Of a stretch of 52,921 bases of DNA, positions 40,355 to 47,365 are shown piece by piece. Made by a program: the position numbers and the translations under genes. Source of the DNA: JBBQVO01 sp038211505 (GTDB lineage Bacteria > Chloroflexota > Dehalococcoidia > DSTF01 > JACRBR01); assembly GCA_038211505.1 (NCBI GenBank), contig JBBQVO010000003.1, positions 1-52,921 of the forward strand, written 5' to 3'. Positions within the stretch are counted from its first letter, which is position 1. The number at the start of each line of letters is the position of its first letter. The notes below the pieces were generated by a model. The model had not been told where the DNA came from, did no database searches, and saw nothing but the letters and a program-made list of their open reading frames with translations.

Positions 40355-40831
40355 GTGGCTACGACACTGCAGGAAGGCGATGTGGCTCCGTCGTTCGAGA
40401 TGGAGAGCGATCGCGGCGAGACCGTGAAGCTCGACGACCTGCGCGGCAGTTGGGTGGTGCTGTACTGGTACCCGAAGGACGACACGCCCGGCTGCACGAC
40501 GGAAGCCTGCGAGATCCGTGACAACTGGCAGATGATTTCCGGCGAGGCGGCGCTCTTCGGCATCTCGCCGGACTCCGTGACGTCGCATCAAAAGTTTCGC
40601 GACAAGTTCAGCCTGCCCTTCCCGCTGCTCGCCGATGCGGAGCACGTCGTGTCGGACGCGTATGGCGTGTGGGGGCCGAAGAAGTTCATGGGCCGCGAGT
40701 ACATGGGCGTCGACCGCGCGACGTTCATCGTCGGCCCGGACGGGAAGATCGCGCGCGTCTTCCCGAAGGTGTCGCCCGCCGGCCACGCGCTTGAGATCGC
40801 GCAGGCGTTGAAGGAACTGAAAGCTCAGTAG
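40355..40831 (+). CDS. bcp: Thioredoxin-dependent thiol peroxidase (Bcp/PrxQ)
   Basis: 158 residues from GTG, 6 nt behind GAAGGAG. Reduces hydrogen peroxide and organic hydroperoxides with electrons from thioredoxin. The motif VLYWYPKDDTPGCTTEACEIRD holds the peroxidatic Cys47 and, five residues on, the resolving Cys52, the mark of 2-Cys PrxQ. FGISPDSVTSHQKFRDKFSLPFPLLAD and the RATFIVGPDGKIARVFPKVSPAGHA tail are standard. It is cytoplasmic and the last of the osmC - MshD-like - bcp set, each gene with its own promoter-like signals. Confidence 0.95.
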   Translation: MATTLQEGDVAPSFEMESDRGETVKLDDLRGSWVVLYWYPKDDTPGCTTEACEIRDNWQMISGEAALFGISPDSVTSHQKFRDKFSLPFPLLADAEHVVSDAYGVWGPKKFMGREYMGVDRATFIVGPDGKIARVFPKVSPAGHALEIAQALKELKAQ

Positions 40832-40864
40832 CGACGGACGCGATCCGCCGACGCGAGGAATCTC

Positions 40865-41038
40865 ATGCCACAGGGGAAGTGCTCATTCTGCGGGACATTC
40901 GTGACGAGCGGCGGCACCGCGCTCGGCAAGCATTCGGTCGCCTGCTCGGCATGCGCATCGCTCGCGCAGAAATGGCTCGACCAGCACGGCGCCGCCGCGC
41001 CCGCCGATGCGCCGAAAGAGCCGACGCCAGCCGAATAG
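40865..41038 (+). CDS. Small four-cysteine (zinc ribbon-like) protein
   Basis: 57 residues from ATG behind GAGGAA. Two CxxC knuckles, KCSFCGTF (Cys6, Cys9) and ACSACAS, about 18 residues apart, suggest one structural zinc site. A helix follows (LAQKWLDQHG), then an Ala/Pro/Glu tail. The frame is clean and the ribosome site good. No family assigned; small treble-clef/zinc-ribbon proteins often bind nucleic acid or a protein partner. It lies 33 nt after bcp and may be co-transcribed. Confidence 0.65.
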   Translation: MPQGKCSFCGTFVTSGGTALGKHSVACSACASLAQKWLDQHGAAAPADAPKEPTPAE

Positions 41039-41063
41039 CGCCACGCGTCAGCGTTCGCGCAAG

Positions 41064-41513
41064 TTATTGATGGAGTTTGTCGAGCTCGTGACGCTTCGTC
41101 TTGGCGCGCTCGTGGGCAATCGTGCGAACTGTCATCATCACCCAGAAGGCGTTCCAGGCGATCATCGTGAACGTCGCCAGCGCGATCCGCGTCCGGTCGA
41201 TGATCGGTGTGATTGTCACGTCGTCGTGTGAGATATCGATCACCGCGACCGGCGTCGAACCACCGCCGCCACCACCACCGCCGCCTTCACCCTCGCCGCC
41301 GTCTTCGCCCATGTCGCCGTGCACCGACGGCTCGCTCTTGCCGCCGGATCCGCGCCCGAAGCCGAGCCCGTAGCCGAACGACACCCGCGCCACGGGAATG
41401 ACGGTGTGGCCGTTTCGCTCGACCGGCGTGCCGAAGCATGTGTTGGCACCGACCTGGTCGGCGATCGCGCTGACCTGTCGCACCAGCTCGTCCGTCGTCA
41501 TCTCGCCGTTCAT
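41064..41513 (-). CDS. GerW/YtfJ family protein with a C-terminal membrane segment
   Basis: 149 residues from the ATG at 41511-41513, behind GAAGAGGAG and overlapping the previous stop as ATGA; an ATG at 41546 is the alternative. The GerW signature is clear: VSAIADQVGANTCFGTPVERNGHTVIPVARVSFGYGLGFG, followed by a run of ten glycines and TPVAVIDISHDDVTITPI. A hydrophobic segment near the C-terminus (IALATFTMIAWNAFWVMM) anchors it. GerW/YtfJ is known from Bacillus spores, but the family also occurs in non-sporulating Chloroflexota and Actinobacteria, role unknown. Confidence 0.85.
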   Translation of the reverse strand: MNGEMTTDELVRQVSAIADQVGANTCFGTPVERNGHTVIPVARVSFGYGLGFGRGSGGKSEPSVHGDMGEDGGEGEGGGGGGGGGSTPVAVIDISHDDVTITPIIDRTRIALATFTMIAWNAFWVMMTVRTIAHERAKTKRHELDKLHQ

Positions 41514-41827
41514 TTCGATCTCCTCTTCTTGCTGCGGAACATCCATCTCATGACCACGAACGCGGCCGGCGCGATCAGCATCGCCGGCATCATGCGTACG
41601 CCTTGCTCGGGCGGCATGTCGATGCGCTCTTCGCCGGTGCCACGTCGCACCACGATGCTTGTCGGCGCTTGTCGCTCGATCACGACGCCGCGACCGTCGA
41701 CGCGCGCATCGATCCCCTGGACGTGGGCGAGGCCGTCGATCTCGTATCCGTCCATCCAGACGATTGTGCGGCGTTCGATGTCGTTGCGCAGCTTCACGTC
41801 GTCATTGGCTCCTGTACAAACGATCAT
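41510..41827 (-). CDS. Small membrane protein co-translated with the GerW-like gene
   Basis: About 105 residues if it starts at ATG 41825-41827; a GTG behind AGGAG about 12 codons in is possible. The soluble part (RRTIVWMDGYEIDGLAHVQGIDARVDGRGVVIERQAPTSIVVRRG) looks like a small beta domain. One hydrophobic segment (MMPAMLIAPAAFVVMRWMF) and a basic end (RSKKRRSK) follow. Its stop overlaps the gerW start. No family recognised. The longer open frame reaching 42490 on this strand is antisense to ndh and is not used. Confidence 0.6.
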   Translation of the reverse strand: MIVCTGANDDVKLRNDIERRTIVWMDGYEIDGLAHVQGIDARVDGRGVVIERQAPTSIVVRRGTGEERIDMPPEQGVRMMPAMLIAPAAFVVMRWMFRSKKRRSK

Positions 41828-41886
41828 GCGGCATCGCGGGCGCGATGACAATCGCCTCATCGGTGAAATCGCAGCCAGTCGGCGGA

Positions 41887-41914
41887 TTGACATCCTCCCC
41901 CGAATGGGCATACT
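41887..41914 (+). promoter_or_regulatory. Promoter of ndh (leaderless)
   Basis: -35 TTGACA (41887-41892, perfect), 16-nt spacer, -10 CATACT (41909-41914). The GTG at 41921 is 6 nt downstream, so transcription should begin at the start codon. Confidence 0.65.
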
Positions 41915-41920
41915 GAGACT

Positions 41921-43300
41921 GTGAAAACAATCACAAACCACGTCCCCGAAACCATACGGCCCCGCGTCGTCGTCGTTGGCGCCGGCTTCGGCGGACTGCG
42001 CGTCGCGAAGACGCTGCGCGGCAAGGACGTCGACGTCCTCGTCGTCGACCGCCACAACTACCACACGTTCCTGCCGCTGCTCTACGAAGTCGCGACGGCG
42101 GGACTCGAGCCCGACGACATCGCCCAGCCCGTGCGGGCGATCCTGCGCGGCAGCGACAACGTCCGTTTTCGCATGGCGGAGGTGCAGCGTATCGATCTCG
42201 CGGCTCATCGCGTGAGCACCGATGGCGGTGAGATTCCGTACGACTATCTCGTCGTCTCGGCCGGCAGCGCGACGAACTTCTTCGGGCTGCACAGCGTCGA
42301 ACAGCGCGCGCTCGGCCTCAAAGACATCCACGAAGCGACGGCCGTGCGCAACCGCGTTCTCCGCAGTTTTGAGCGCGCATCGACCGTCAGCGATGATGCC
42401 GAGCGCGATCGACTGATGACGATTATCGTGATCGGTGGCGGCCCCACCGGCGTCGAACTCGCCGGCGCGCTCGCCGAGCTCAAGCGCCACGTCCTCCCGC
42501 GCGACTACCCCGACCTCGATCTCAGTCGGGCGCGCGTGATCCTGCTCGAAGCGACCGATCGGCTGCTGGCGGCGATGCCGGCGCGACTGCAGCGGAAAGC
42601 GGTGCAGCAGCTTGAGAAGCTCGGGGTCGAGGTGCGATTGAACGCGTCGGTGTCAGATCTCTCCGACGACGGCGTCCACCTCGCCGACGGTACGATCATC
42701 GGATCGGCGAACGTCGTCTGGGTCGCAGGCGTGCGTGGGGAGCCGCTTGGCGAGACGATGGGCGTCGCGCTTGGCGCCGGCCGGCGCGTCCAGGTCCGCG
42801 ACACGATGCAGATCCCTGCCTACGACGACGCATACGTCATCGGCGATCTCGCCTCGCTCGCCGCGCCCGACGGTCGCCCCTACCCGATGATCGCGCCCGT
42901 GGCGATGCAGCAGGCGTCGCTGGCGGCAGCGAACATCATGGCGAGCATCGCCGGTAAACCGGTGCAGTCATTCAAGTATCACGATCGTGGGATGATGGCG
43001 ACGATCGGCCGGCGTACGGCCGTCGCGCACGTCTTTGGGCTCCAATTCACGGGGTTCATCGCCTGGGCGTTGTGGCTGACGATCCATCTCATCCAGCTGA
43101 TCGGCTTGCGCAACCGCGCGCTCGTCCTCGTCAATTGGATCTGGAACTACCTGCGCTACGACCGCGCCAATCGCCTCGTCACCGACGGTCACGTCGCCCG
43201 CGCCGCCGCGCCAGCGACCGCTTCGGCCGACGCCTACGAAGCCGTGGCGCCGGACGCTGTCGATGCCGCGGCGACAGCGGCGCCCACAAACGCGACATAA
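41921..43300 (+). CDS. ndh: Type II NADH dehydrogenase (NDH-2)
   Basis: 459 residues from GTG. Transfers electrons from NADH to quinone without pumping protons. FAD-binding GAGFGG lies near residue 21 (VVVVGAGFGGLRVAKTL) and NAD-binding GGGPTGVELAGAL near 168. NFFGLHSVEQRALGLKDIHEA and YVIGDLASLAAPDGRPYPMIAPVAMQQASLAAANI are NDH-2 hallmarks. The C-terminal FTGFIAWALWLTIHLIQLIGLRNRALVLVNWIWNYL anchors it to the membrane, and a 35-residue Ala-rich tail follows. It is divergent from the GerW pair, with a strong promoter whose TSS coincides with the start codon. Confidence 0.95.
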   Translation: MKTITNHVPETIRPRVVVVGAGFGGLRVAKTLRGKDVDVLVVDRHNYHTFLPLLYEVATAGLEPDDIAQPVRAILRGSDNVRFRMAEVQRIDLAAHRVSTDGGEIPYDYLVVSAGSATNFFGLHSVEQRALGLKDIHEATAVRNRVLRSFERASTVSDDAERDRLMTIIVIGGGPTGVELAGALAELKRHVLPRDYPDLDLSRARVILLEATDRLLAAMPARLQRKAVQQLEKLGVEVRLNASVSDLSDDGVHLADGTIIGSANVVWVAGVRGEPLGETMGVALGAGRRVQVRDTMQIPAYDDAYVIGDLASLAAPDGRPYPMIAPVAMQQASLAAANIMASIAGKPVQSFKYHDRGMMATIGRRTAVAHVFGLQFTGFIAWALWLTIHLIQLIGLRNRALVLVNWIWNYLRYDRANRLVTDGHVARAAAPATASADAYEAVAPDAVDAAATAAPTNAT

Positions 43301-43411
43301 GCGATTCGCTCGCTCGCATCTCCGCCGGATAGAATCGAAGCTGAGATGATCCGTCGGTCGTCGCGCGTCGAATCATCGTTGCGCCCTCGGATCGTTGTGA
43401 GTGGAGCTATC

Positions 43412-45142
43412 GTGCCCTTCCGGCCGTCCCGATCAGCCGTGCTCGCCGTCGCCGTCCTCGCGGCCGTTCTCGCCGTCCTGTGGTCGCGCGGGGGCACGGC
43501 GGCGGCGCATCCGCTCGGCAACTTCACGATCAATCACTACGATCGCATCGAGGTCGCGGACACGGGCATCAGCGTCTATCGCGTGCTCGATATGGCGGAG
43601 ATCCCGACGTTTCAGGAACGCCAGAAGATCGACACGAACGGCGACGGTAACGTCGACGACGCCGAGAGCGAAGCGTGGGCCACCGCGAAGGTCGATGAGC
43701 TCGCGTCCAACATGAGCCTCGTCGTCAACGGACGCCCGTCGCAACTTAGCGACGTCTCGCACAACGTGACGTATCCGCCCGGCCAGGGCGGCCTCTTGTT
43801 GCTGCGACTCACGGCCACGTACAGCGCGGCGCTGCCGGACAACTGGCGCGATTCGCCGCCGAAGATCGAGTTCTCCGACCATAACTACGACGACCGCATC
43901 GGCTGGCGCGAGATCATCGTGCGGGGCGCGCCGGGTGTCGTCATCGCCGGATCGAGCGTGCCGACGGAGGACATCAGCAACGAGCTGCTGTCGTATCCCC
44001 AGAACGCGATCACGAGCCCGCTCAACGTGCGCACCGCGACGTTCTCGTTCGCGCCGGGCGCCGGCTCGGAGCCGATAACGTCGCCGGACGTCAAGAACGT
44101 GCGCGCCACGCGTGGGAATCCTGATTCGACGCTGACGCAATTCGCGAATCTCGTGGCGAAAGAGCATCTCAGCGCCGGCGTCATCGCGATCGCGCTGCTT
44201 GCCGCAACCGGCTTCGGCGCGCTGCACGCGCTGTCGCCCGGCCACGGCAAGACGATCGTCGGAGCGTATCTCGTTGGCTCGCGCGGCACCGCCAAGCACG
44301 CGCTGCTGCTCGGCCTGACGGTGACGGCGACACACACCTCGAGCGTCTACGCGCTCGGCTTCATCACGCTCTATCTCTCGGAGTACATCGTGCCGGAGAC
44401 GCTCTACCCGTGGCTCGGCGTCGCCTCTGGCGCGCTGATCGTCGTGATGGGCATCGCGCTCTTCATCGGCCGCCTGCGATCGAGCGGTCTCGTGCCCCAG
44501 GCGCGCTCCTGGATCGCCGCTCGCTTTCGCGCGACCGCGACGGCGCCGTCGCGCCAGCCGGCCTTCGCGATGGCAGGCGGCGACTCCGACATGATGCTGA
44601 TGTGGCCGTCGCATGCTCACGGCGGCGATGCGCACGAGCACGCACCGATCGCCGGCGAAGCGATCGATCATCATCATCATGGCGACGCCCACGATCACGA
44701 TCACGGCGCCACCGATGATCTCTCTGACGGCGCGCACAGCCACGGCTGGGGACCCGCGCACAGCCACGCGATCCCGGGACAGGACGGCGAGCCCGTGACG
44801 TGGCAGCGTCTCGTCGGCCTCGGCATCTTCGGCGGGCTGCTGCCGTGCCCGTCGGCGATTGTCGTCATGCTGAGTGCGATCGCGCTACATCGCGTCGGCT
44901 TCGGCTTGCTGCTGATCGTATTCTTCAGCTTCGGACTCGCCGCCGTGCTCACCGGCATCGGGTTTGCGCTGGTGTATGCGCGCGCGATCACAGCGCGCGT
45001 GCCGCTGCTCCAGCGCATCGCCGATCGCGCCGGCGGCGATGGCATCGTCTCGTTCACCATGCGTTCTGTGCCGACGGCGAGCGCCGTCGCCGTCGTCATC
45101 GCCGGCGTCGTCGTGACCTTGCGGGCGACGACGCAGTTCTGA
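43412..45142 (+). CDS. Nickel/cobalt exporter-like membrane protein (NicO/RcnA family) with large N-terminal domain
   Basis: About 576 residues from GTG behind GTGGAG; an ATG at 43346 behind a TAGAAT box is the alternative. Signal-like helix (about 5-25), then an extracytoplasmic domain of about 230 residues that begins AAAHPLGNFTINHYDRIEV and contains an EF-hand-like loop DTNGDGNVDDAE. The transporter part has ATGFGALHALSPGHGKTIVGAYLVGSRGTAKHALLLGLTVTATHTSSVYALGF (the HxxxPGHGKT signature). A His/Asp-rich cytoplasmic loop follows (HHHHGDAHDHDHGATDD), then GGLLPCPSAIVVML. It probably exports Ni or Co; specificity not certain. Confidence 0.85.
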   Translation: MPFRPSRSAVLAVAVLAAVLAVLWSRGGTAAAHPLGNFTINHYDRIEVADTGISVYRVLDMAEIPTFQERQKIDTNGDGNVDDAESEAWATAKVDELASNMSLVVNGRPSQLSDVSHNVTYPPGQGGLLLLRLTATYSAALPDNWRDSPPKIEFSDHNYDDRIGWREIIVRGAPGVVIAGSSVPTEDISNELLSYPQNAITSPLNVRTATFSFAPGAGSEPITSPDVKNVRATRGNPDSTLTQFANLVAKEHLSAGVIAIALLAATGFGALHALSPGHGKTIVGAYLVGSRGTAKHALLLGLTVTATHTSSVYALGFITLYLSEYIVPETLYPWLGVASGALIVVMGIALFIGRLRSSGLVPQARSWIAARFRATATAPSRQPAFAMAGGDSDMMLMWPSHAHGGDAHEHAPIAGEAIDHHHHGDAHDHDHGATDDLSDGAHSHGWGPAHSHAIPGQDGEPVTWQRLVGLGIFGGLLPCPSAIVVMLSAIALHRVGFGLLLIVFFSFGLAAVLTGIGFALVYARAITARVPLLQRIADRAGGDGIVSFTMRSVPTASAVAVVIAGVVVTLRATTQF

Positions 45143-45167
45143 TTCAACGCGAAAGGGCGAGCGCGCG

Positions 45168-45494
45168 ATGGTCAAGCTGATCTACTGCATCACGAAGAAG
45201 CGGGAGCTGAGCGTTGAAGAGTTCCAGCGTTACTGGCGCGACGTGCACGCGCCGATCGCCGGCGCGATTCCGGGCCTCCGACGTTACGTCCAGTGTCACG
45301 TCGTTCCTGAGCTGTACGATCGGCAGACGCCGCCGTACGACGGCGCCGCCGAGCTCTGGTTCGATGATCTCGATGCGGTGCGCGTCGCCATGAAGACCCC
45401 GGAACTCGCGGCAGCCCTCGAAGACGAGAAGAACTTCATCGATCACTCCCGCGTCGCATCATTCGTCACGATCGAGAAGCCGATCATCGAATAG
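45168..45494 (+). CDS. EthD domain protein
   Basis: 108 residues from ATG. The opening MVKLIYCITKKRELSVEEFQRYWRDVHAP is the EthD signature, then RRYVQCHVVPELYDRQTPPYDGAAELWFDDLDAVRVAMKTPE and the EEKNFIDHSR-like tail (DEKNFIDHSRVASF). It is a dimeric alpha/beta-barrel (ferredoxin-like) protein. EthD is needed for ethyl tert-butyl ether breakdown in Rhodococcus, but most family members have no known reaction. It converges with nadE, 59 nt between the stops. Confidence 0.88.
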   Translation: MVKLIYCITKKRELSVEEFQRYWRDVHAPIAGAIPGLRRYVQCHVVPELYDRQTPPYDGAAELWFDDLDAVRVAMKTPELAAALEDEKNFIDHSRVASFVTIEKPIIE

Positions 45495-45504
45495 CGCCGG
45501 GATC

Positions 45505-45540
45505 GTCCACAGAGAGCACAGAAGGGGTGCGTCTGTGGGC
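45505..45540. terminator. Inverted repeat between two convergent genes
   Basis: GTCCACAGA / TCTGTGGGC (8 pairs and one G.U) around a loop of about 18 nt containing GAGCACAGAAGG. It may act as a bidirectional terminator for the EthD gene and nadE, but there is no T tract. Confidence 0.35.
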
Positions 45541-45553
45541 CAAACGTCCGCGG

Positions 45554-47287
45554 CTACCGCGGCCGGTATCGGTTCGCGATCGGCAACCGCCGGTCCCGGC
45601 CGAACGCCCGCGGCGTGATCTTGATGCCGGGCGGCGCCTGCCGACGCTTGTACTCGTTGCGGTCGATCAGCGTCACGATCCGCTGCACAAGCTCGCGCTC
45701 GTAGCCGAGGGCGACGATCTCATCGATGCTGCGATCGTCTTCCACGTACGCCTCGATGATCGGATCGAGCACCTCGTACGGCGGCAGTGAGTCCGTGTCG
45801 AGCTGATCCGGCCGCAGCTCCGCGCTCGGCGGCTTTTCAATCACCGATTGTGGGATGATCTCGGCGCCGGATCTGTCGTTCACGTAGCGCGAAAGCTGCC
45901 AGACGAGCAGCTTCGGCACGTCCTTGATCACCGCGAAGCCGCCGGCCATGTCGCCGTACAGCGTCGAGTAGCCGGTCGCCATCTCGCTCTTGTTGCCCGT
46001 CGTCAGCACGAGCCAGCCGAACTTGTTGGAAAGCGACATCAGCATCTGGCCGCGAATGCGCGCCTGGAGATTCTCCTCAGCAAGCCCGAACTGCGTGTCA
46101 GCAAATGCCTCCGACAGCATCTCGAGCGACGCCGCGAAGGCGCCCTCGATCGGGATCGTCATGATCCGGATGCCGAGACGCTTCGCGAGGTCGTATGCGT
46201 CGCTCTTGCTGTGCTCCGACGAGAACCGCGACGGCATTGAGACGCCGACGACGTGATCGGCGCCGAGCGCCTCCGCCGCGATCGCCGCGACGAGCGACGA
46301 ATCGATCCCGCCCGAAAGCGCGATCAACGACGTATCGAACCCCGTCTTCGCGAAGTAATCGCGCACGCCGAGCACCAAAGCGTCCCACACTTCGGCCACC
46401 GGATCGAGCAGCGGCGCGATAACCGCCGGTGACAGCGCCGTCTTCTCCGTGCCGAACGGGCGCTCCGACACCATGATCTTCTTCGCGCCCGCCTCGCGCG
46501 CCGCCCGTCGCTCTTTGCGATGCCGCGGATCGTGGACGCGCGTCTGCAGCACGCCTTCGACATCGATGTCGTAGACGAGCAGGTCCTCGCGAAACTGCGC
46601 GCCGCGCGCGACGAGGCGACCGCGCTCATCGCAGATGATGCTGTGCCCATCGAAGACCAGTTCGTCCTGGCCGCCGACGGCGTTCACGTGACAGACGACG
46701 ACTGCGTTGTCACTCGCGCGCGTCGAGATCATGTTCTCACGAAAGCCGCCCTTGCCGCGGTGATAGGGTGAGGCGTTAACGTTGATGATCACGTCCGCGC
46801 CGGCGTGCGCTTGATCTCGCGTCGGGCCGTCGGGATACCAGATGTCCTCGCAGATGTTCACGCCGACATCGACGCCGGCGATTACGAACACGGGCGACTC
46901 GGAGCCGCGCTGAAAGTAGCGATCCTCGTCGAAGACACCGTAGTTCGGCAGGAACTGCTTGTGGTAGCGATCGACGGTCTTGCCGTCCGACAGCACGGCT
47001 GCGGCGTTGTAGTTGTCGTCGATCACGTCGACGAAGCCGACGATCGCGCAGATGCCGTGCGTCGTTGCGGCGATCTCGTCGATCGCCGCAACGCTCTCGG
47101 CGACGAATGATCGCCGTAGCACCAGATCCTCCGGCGGGTAGCCCGTCACCGCCAGTTCCGGGAAGGCGACGACATCGGCGCCCAGATCGCGCGCCCGCCC
47201 TATCCACGCGATGATCTTCGCCGTGTTGCCGGCGATGTCGCCGACCGTCGTATCGATCTGCGCCAGCGCCACGCGCAGTGTCCGCAT
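45554..47287 (-). CDS. nadE: Glutamine-dependent NAD+ synthetase
   Basis: 577 residues from the ATG behind AGCAGGAGC; the longer frame upstream is not needed. An N-terminal nitrilase-type glutaminase carries Glu44 (AFPELAVTGYPPEDL), Lys110 (YHKQFLPNYGVFDEDRYF) and Cys146 (VGVNICEDIW). The C-terminal synthetase domain has the PP-loop LSGGIDSSLVAAIAAEALG near residue 310, then GVSMPSRFSSEHSKSDA and KSEMATGYSTLYGDMAGGFAVIKDVPK. It amidates deamido-NAD+ using ammonia channelled from glutamine. It is 78 nt downstream of the debranching-enzyme-like gene on the same strand. Confidence 0.96.
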   Translation of the reverse strand: MRTLRVALAQIDTTVGDIAGNTAKIIAWIGRARDLGADVVAFPELAVTGYPPEDLVLRRSFVAESVAAIDEIAATTHGICAIVGFVDVIDDNYNAAAVLSDGKTVDRYHKQFLPNYGVFDEDRYFQRGSESPVFVIAGVDVGVNICEDIWYPDGPTRDQAHAGADVIINVNASPYHRGKGGFRENMISTRASDNAVVVCHVNAVGGQDELVFDGHSIICDERGRLVARGAQFREDLLVYDIDVEGVLQTRVHDPRHRKERRAAREAGAKKIMVSERPFGTEKTALSPAVIAPLLDPVAEVWDALVLGVRDYFAKTGFDTSLIALSGGIDSSLVAAIAAEALGADHVVGVSMPSRFSSEHSKSDAYDLAKRLGIRIMTIPIEGAFAASLEMLSEAFADTQFGLAEENLQARIRGQMLMSLSNKFGWLVLTTGNKSEMATGYSTLYGDMAGGFAVIKDVPKLLVWQLSRYVNDRSGAEIIPQSVIEKPPSAELRPDQLDTDSLPPYEVLDPIIEAYVEDDRSIDEIVALGYERELVQRIVTLIDRNEYKRRQAPPGIKITPRAFGRDRRLPIANRYRPR

Positions 47288-47365
47288 CGCCTTGCTCCTG
47301 CTAGCTGACCTTCGTGAGTCGCGTGTTACGTCGGCCGTGCACACAGCGCCGTCGCTCAAAGATCT

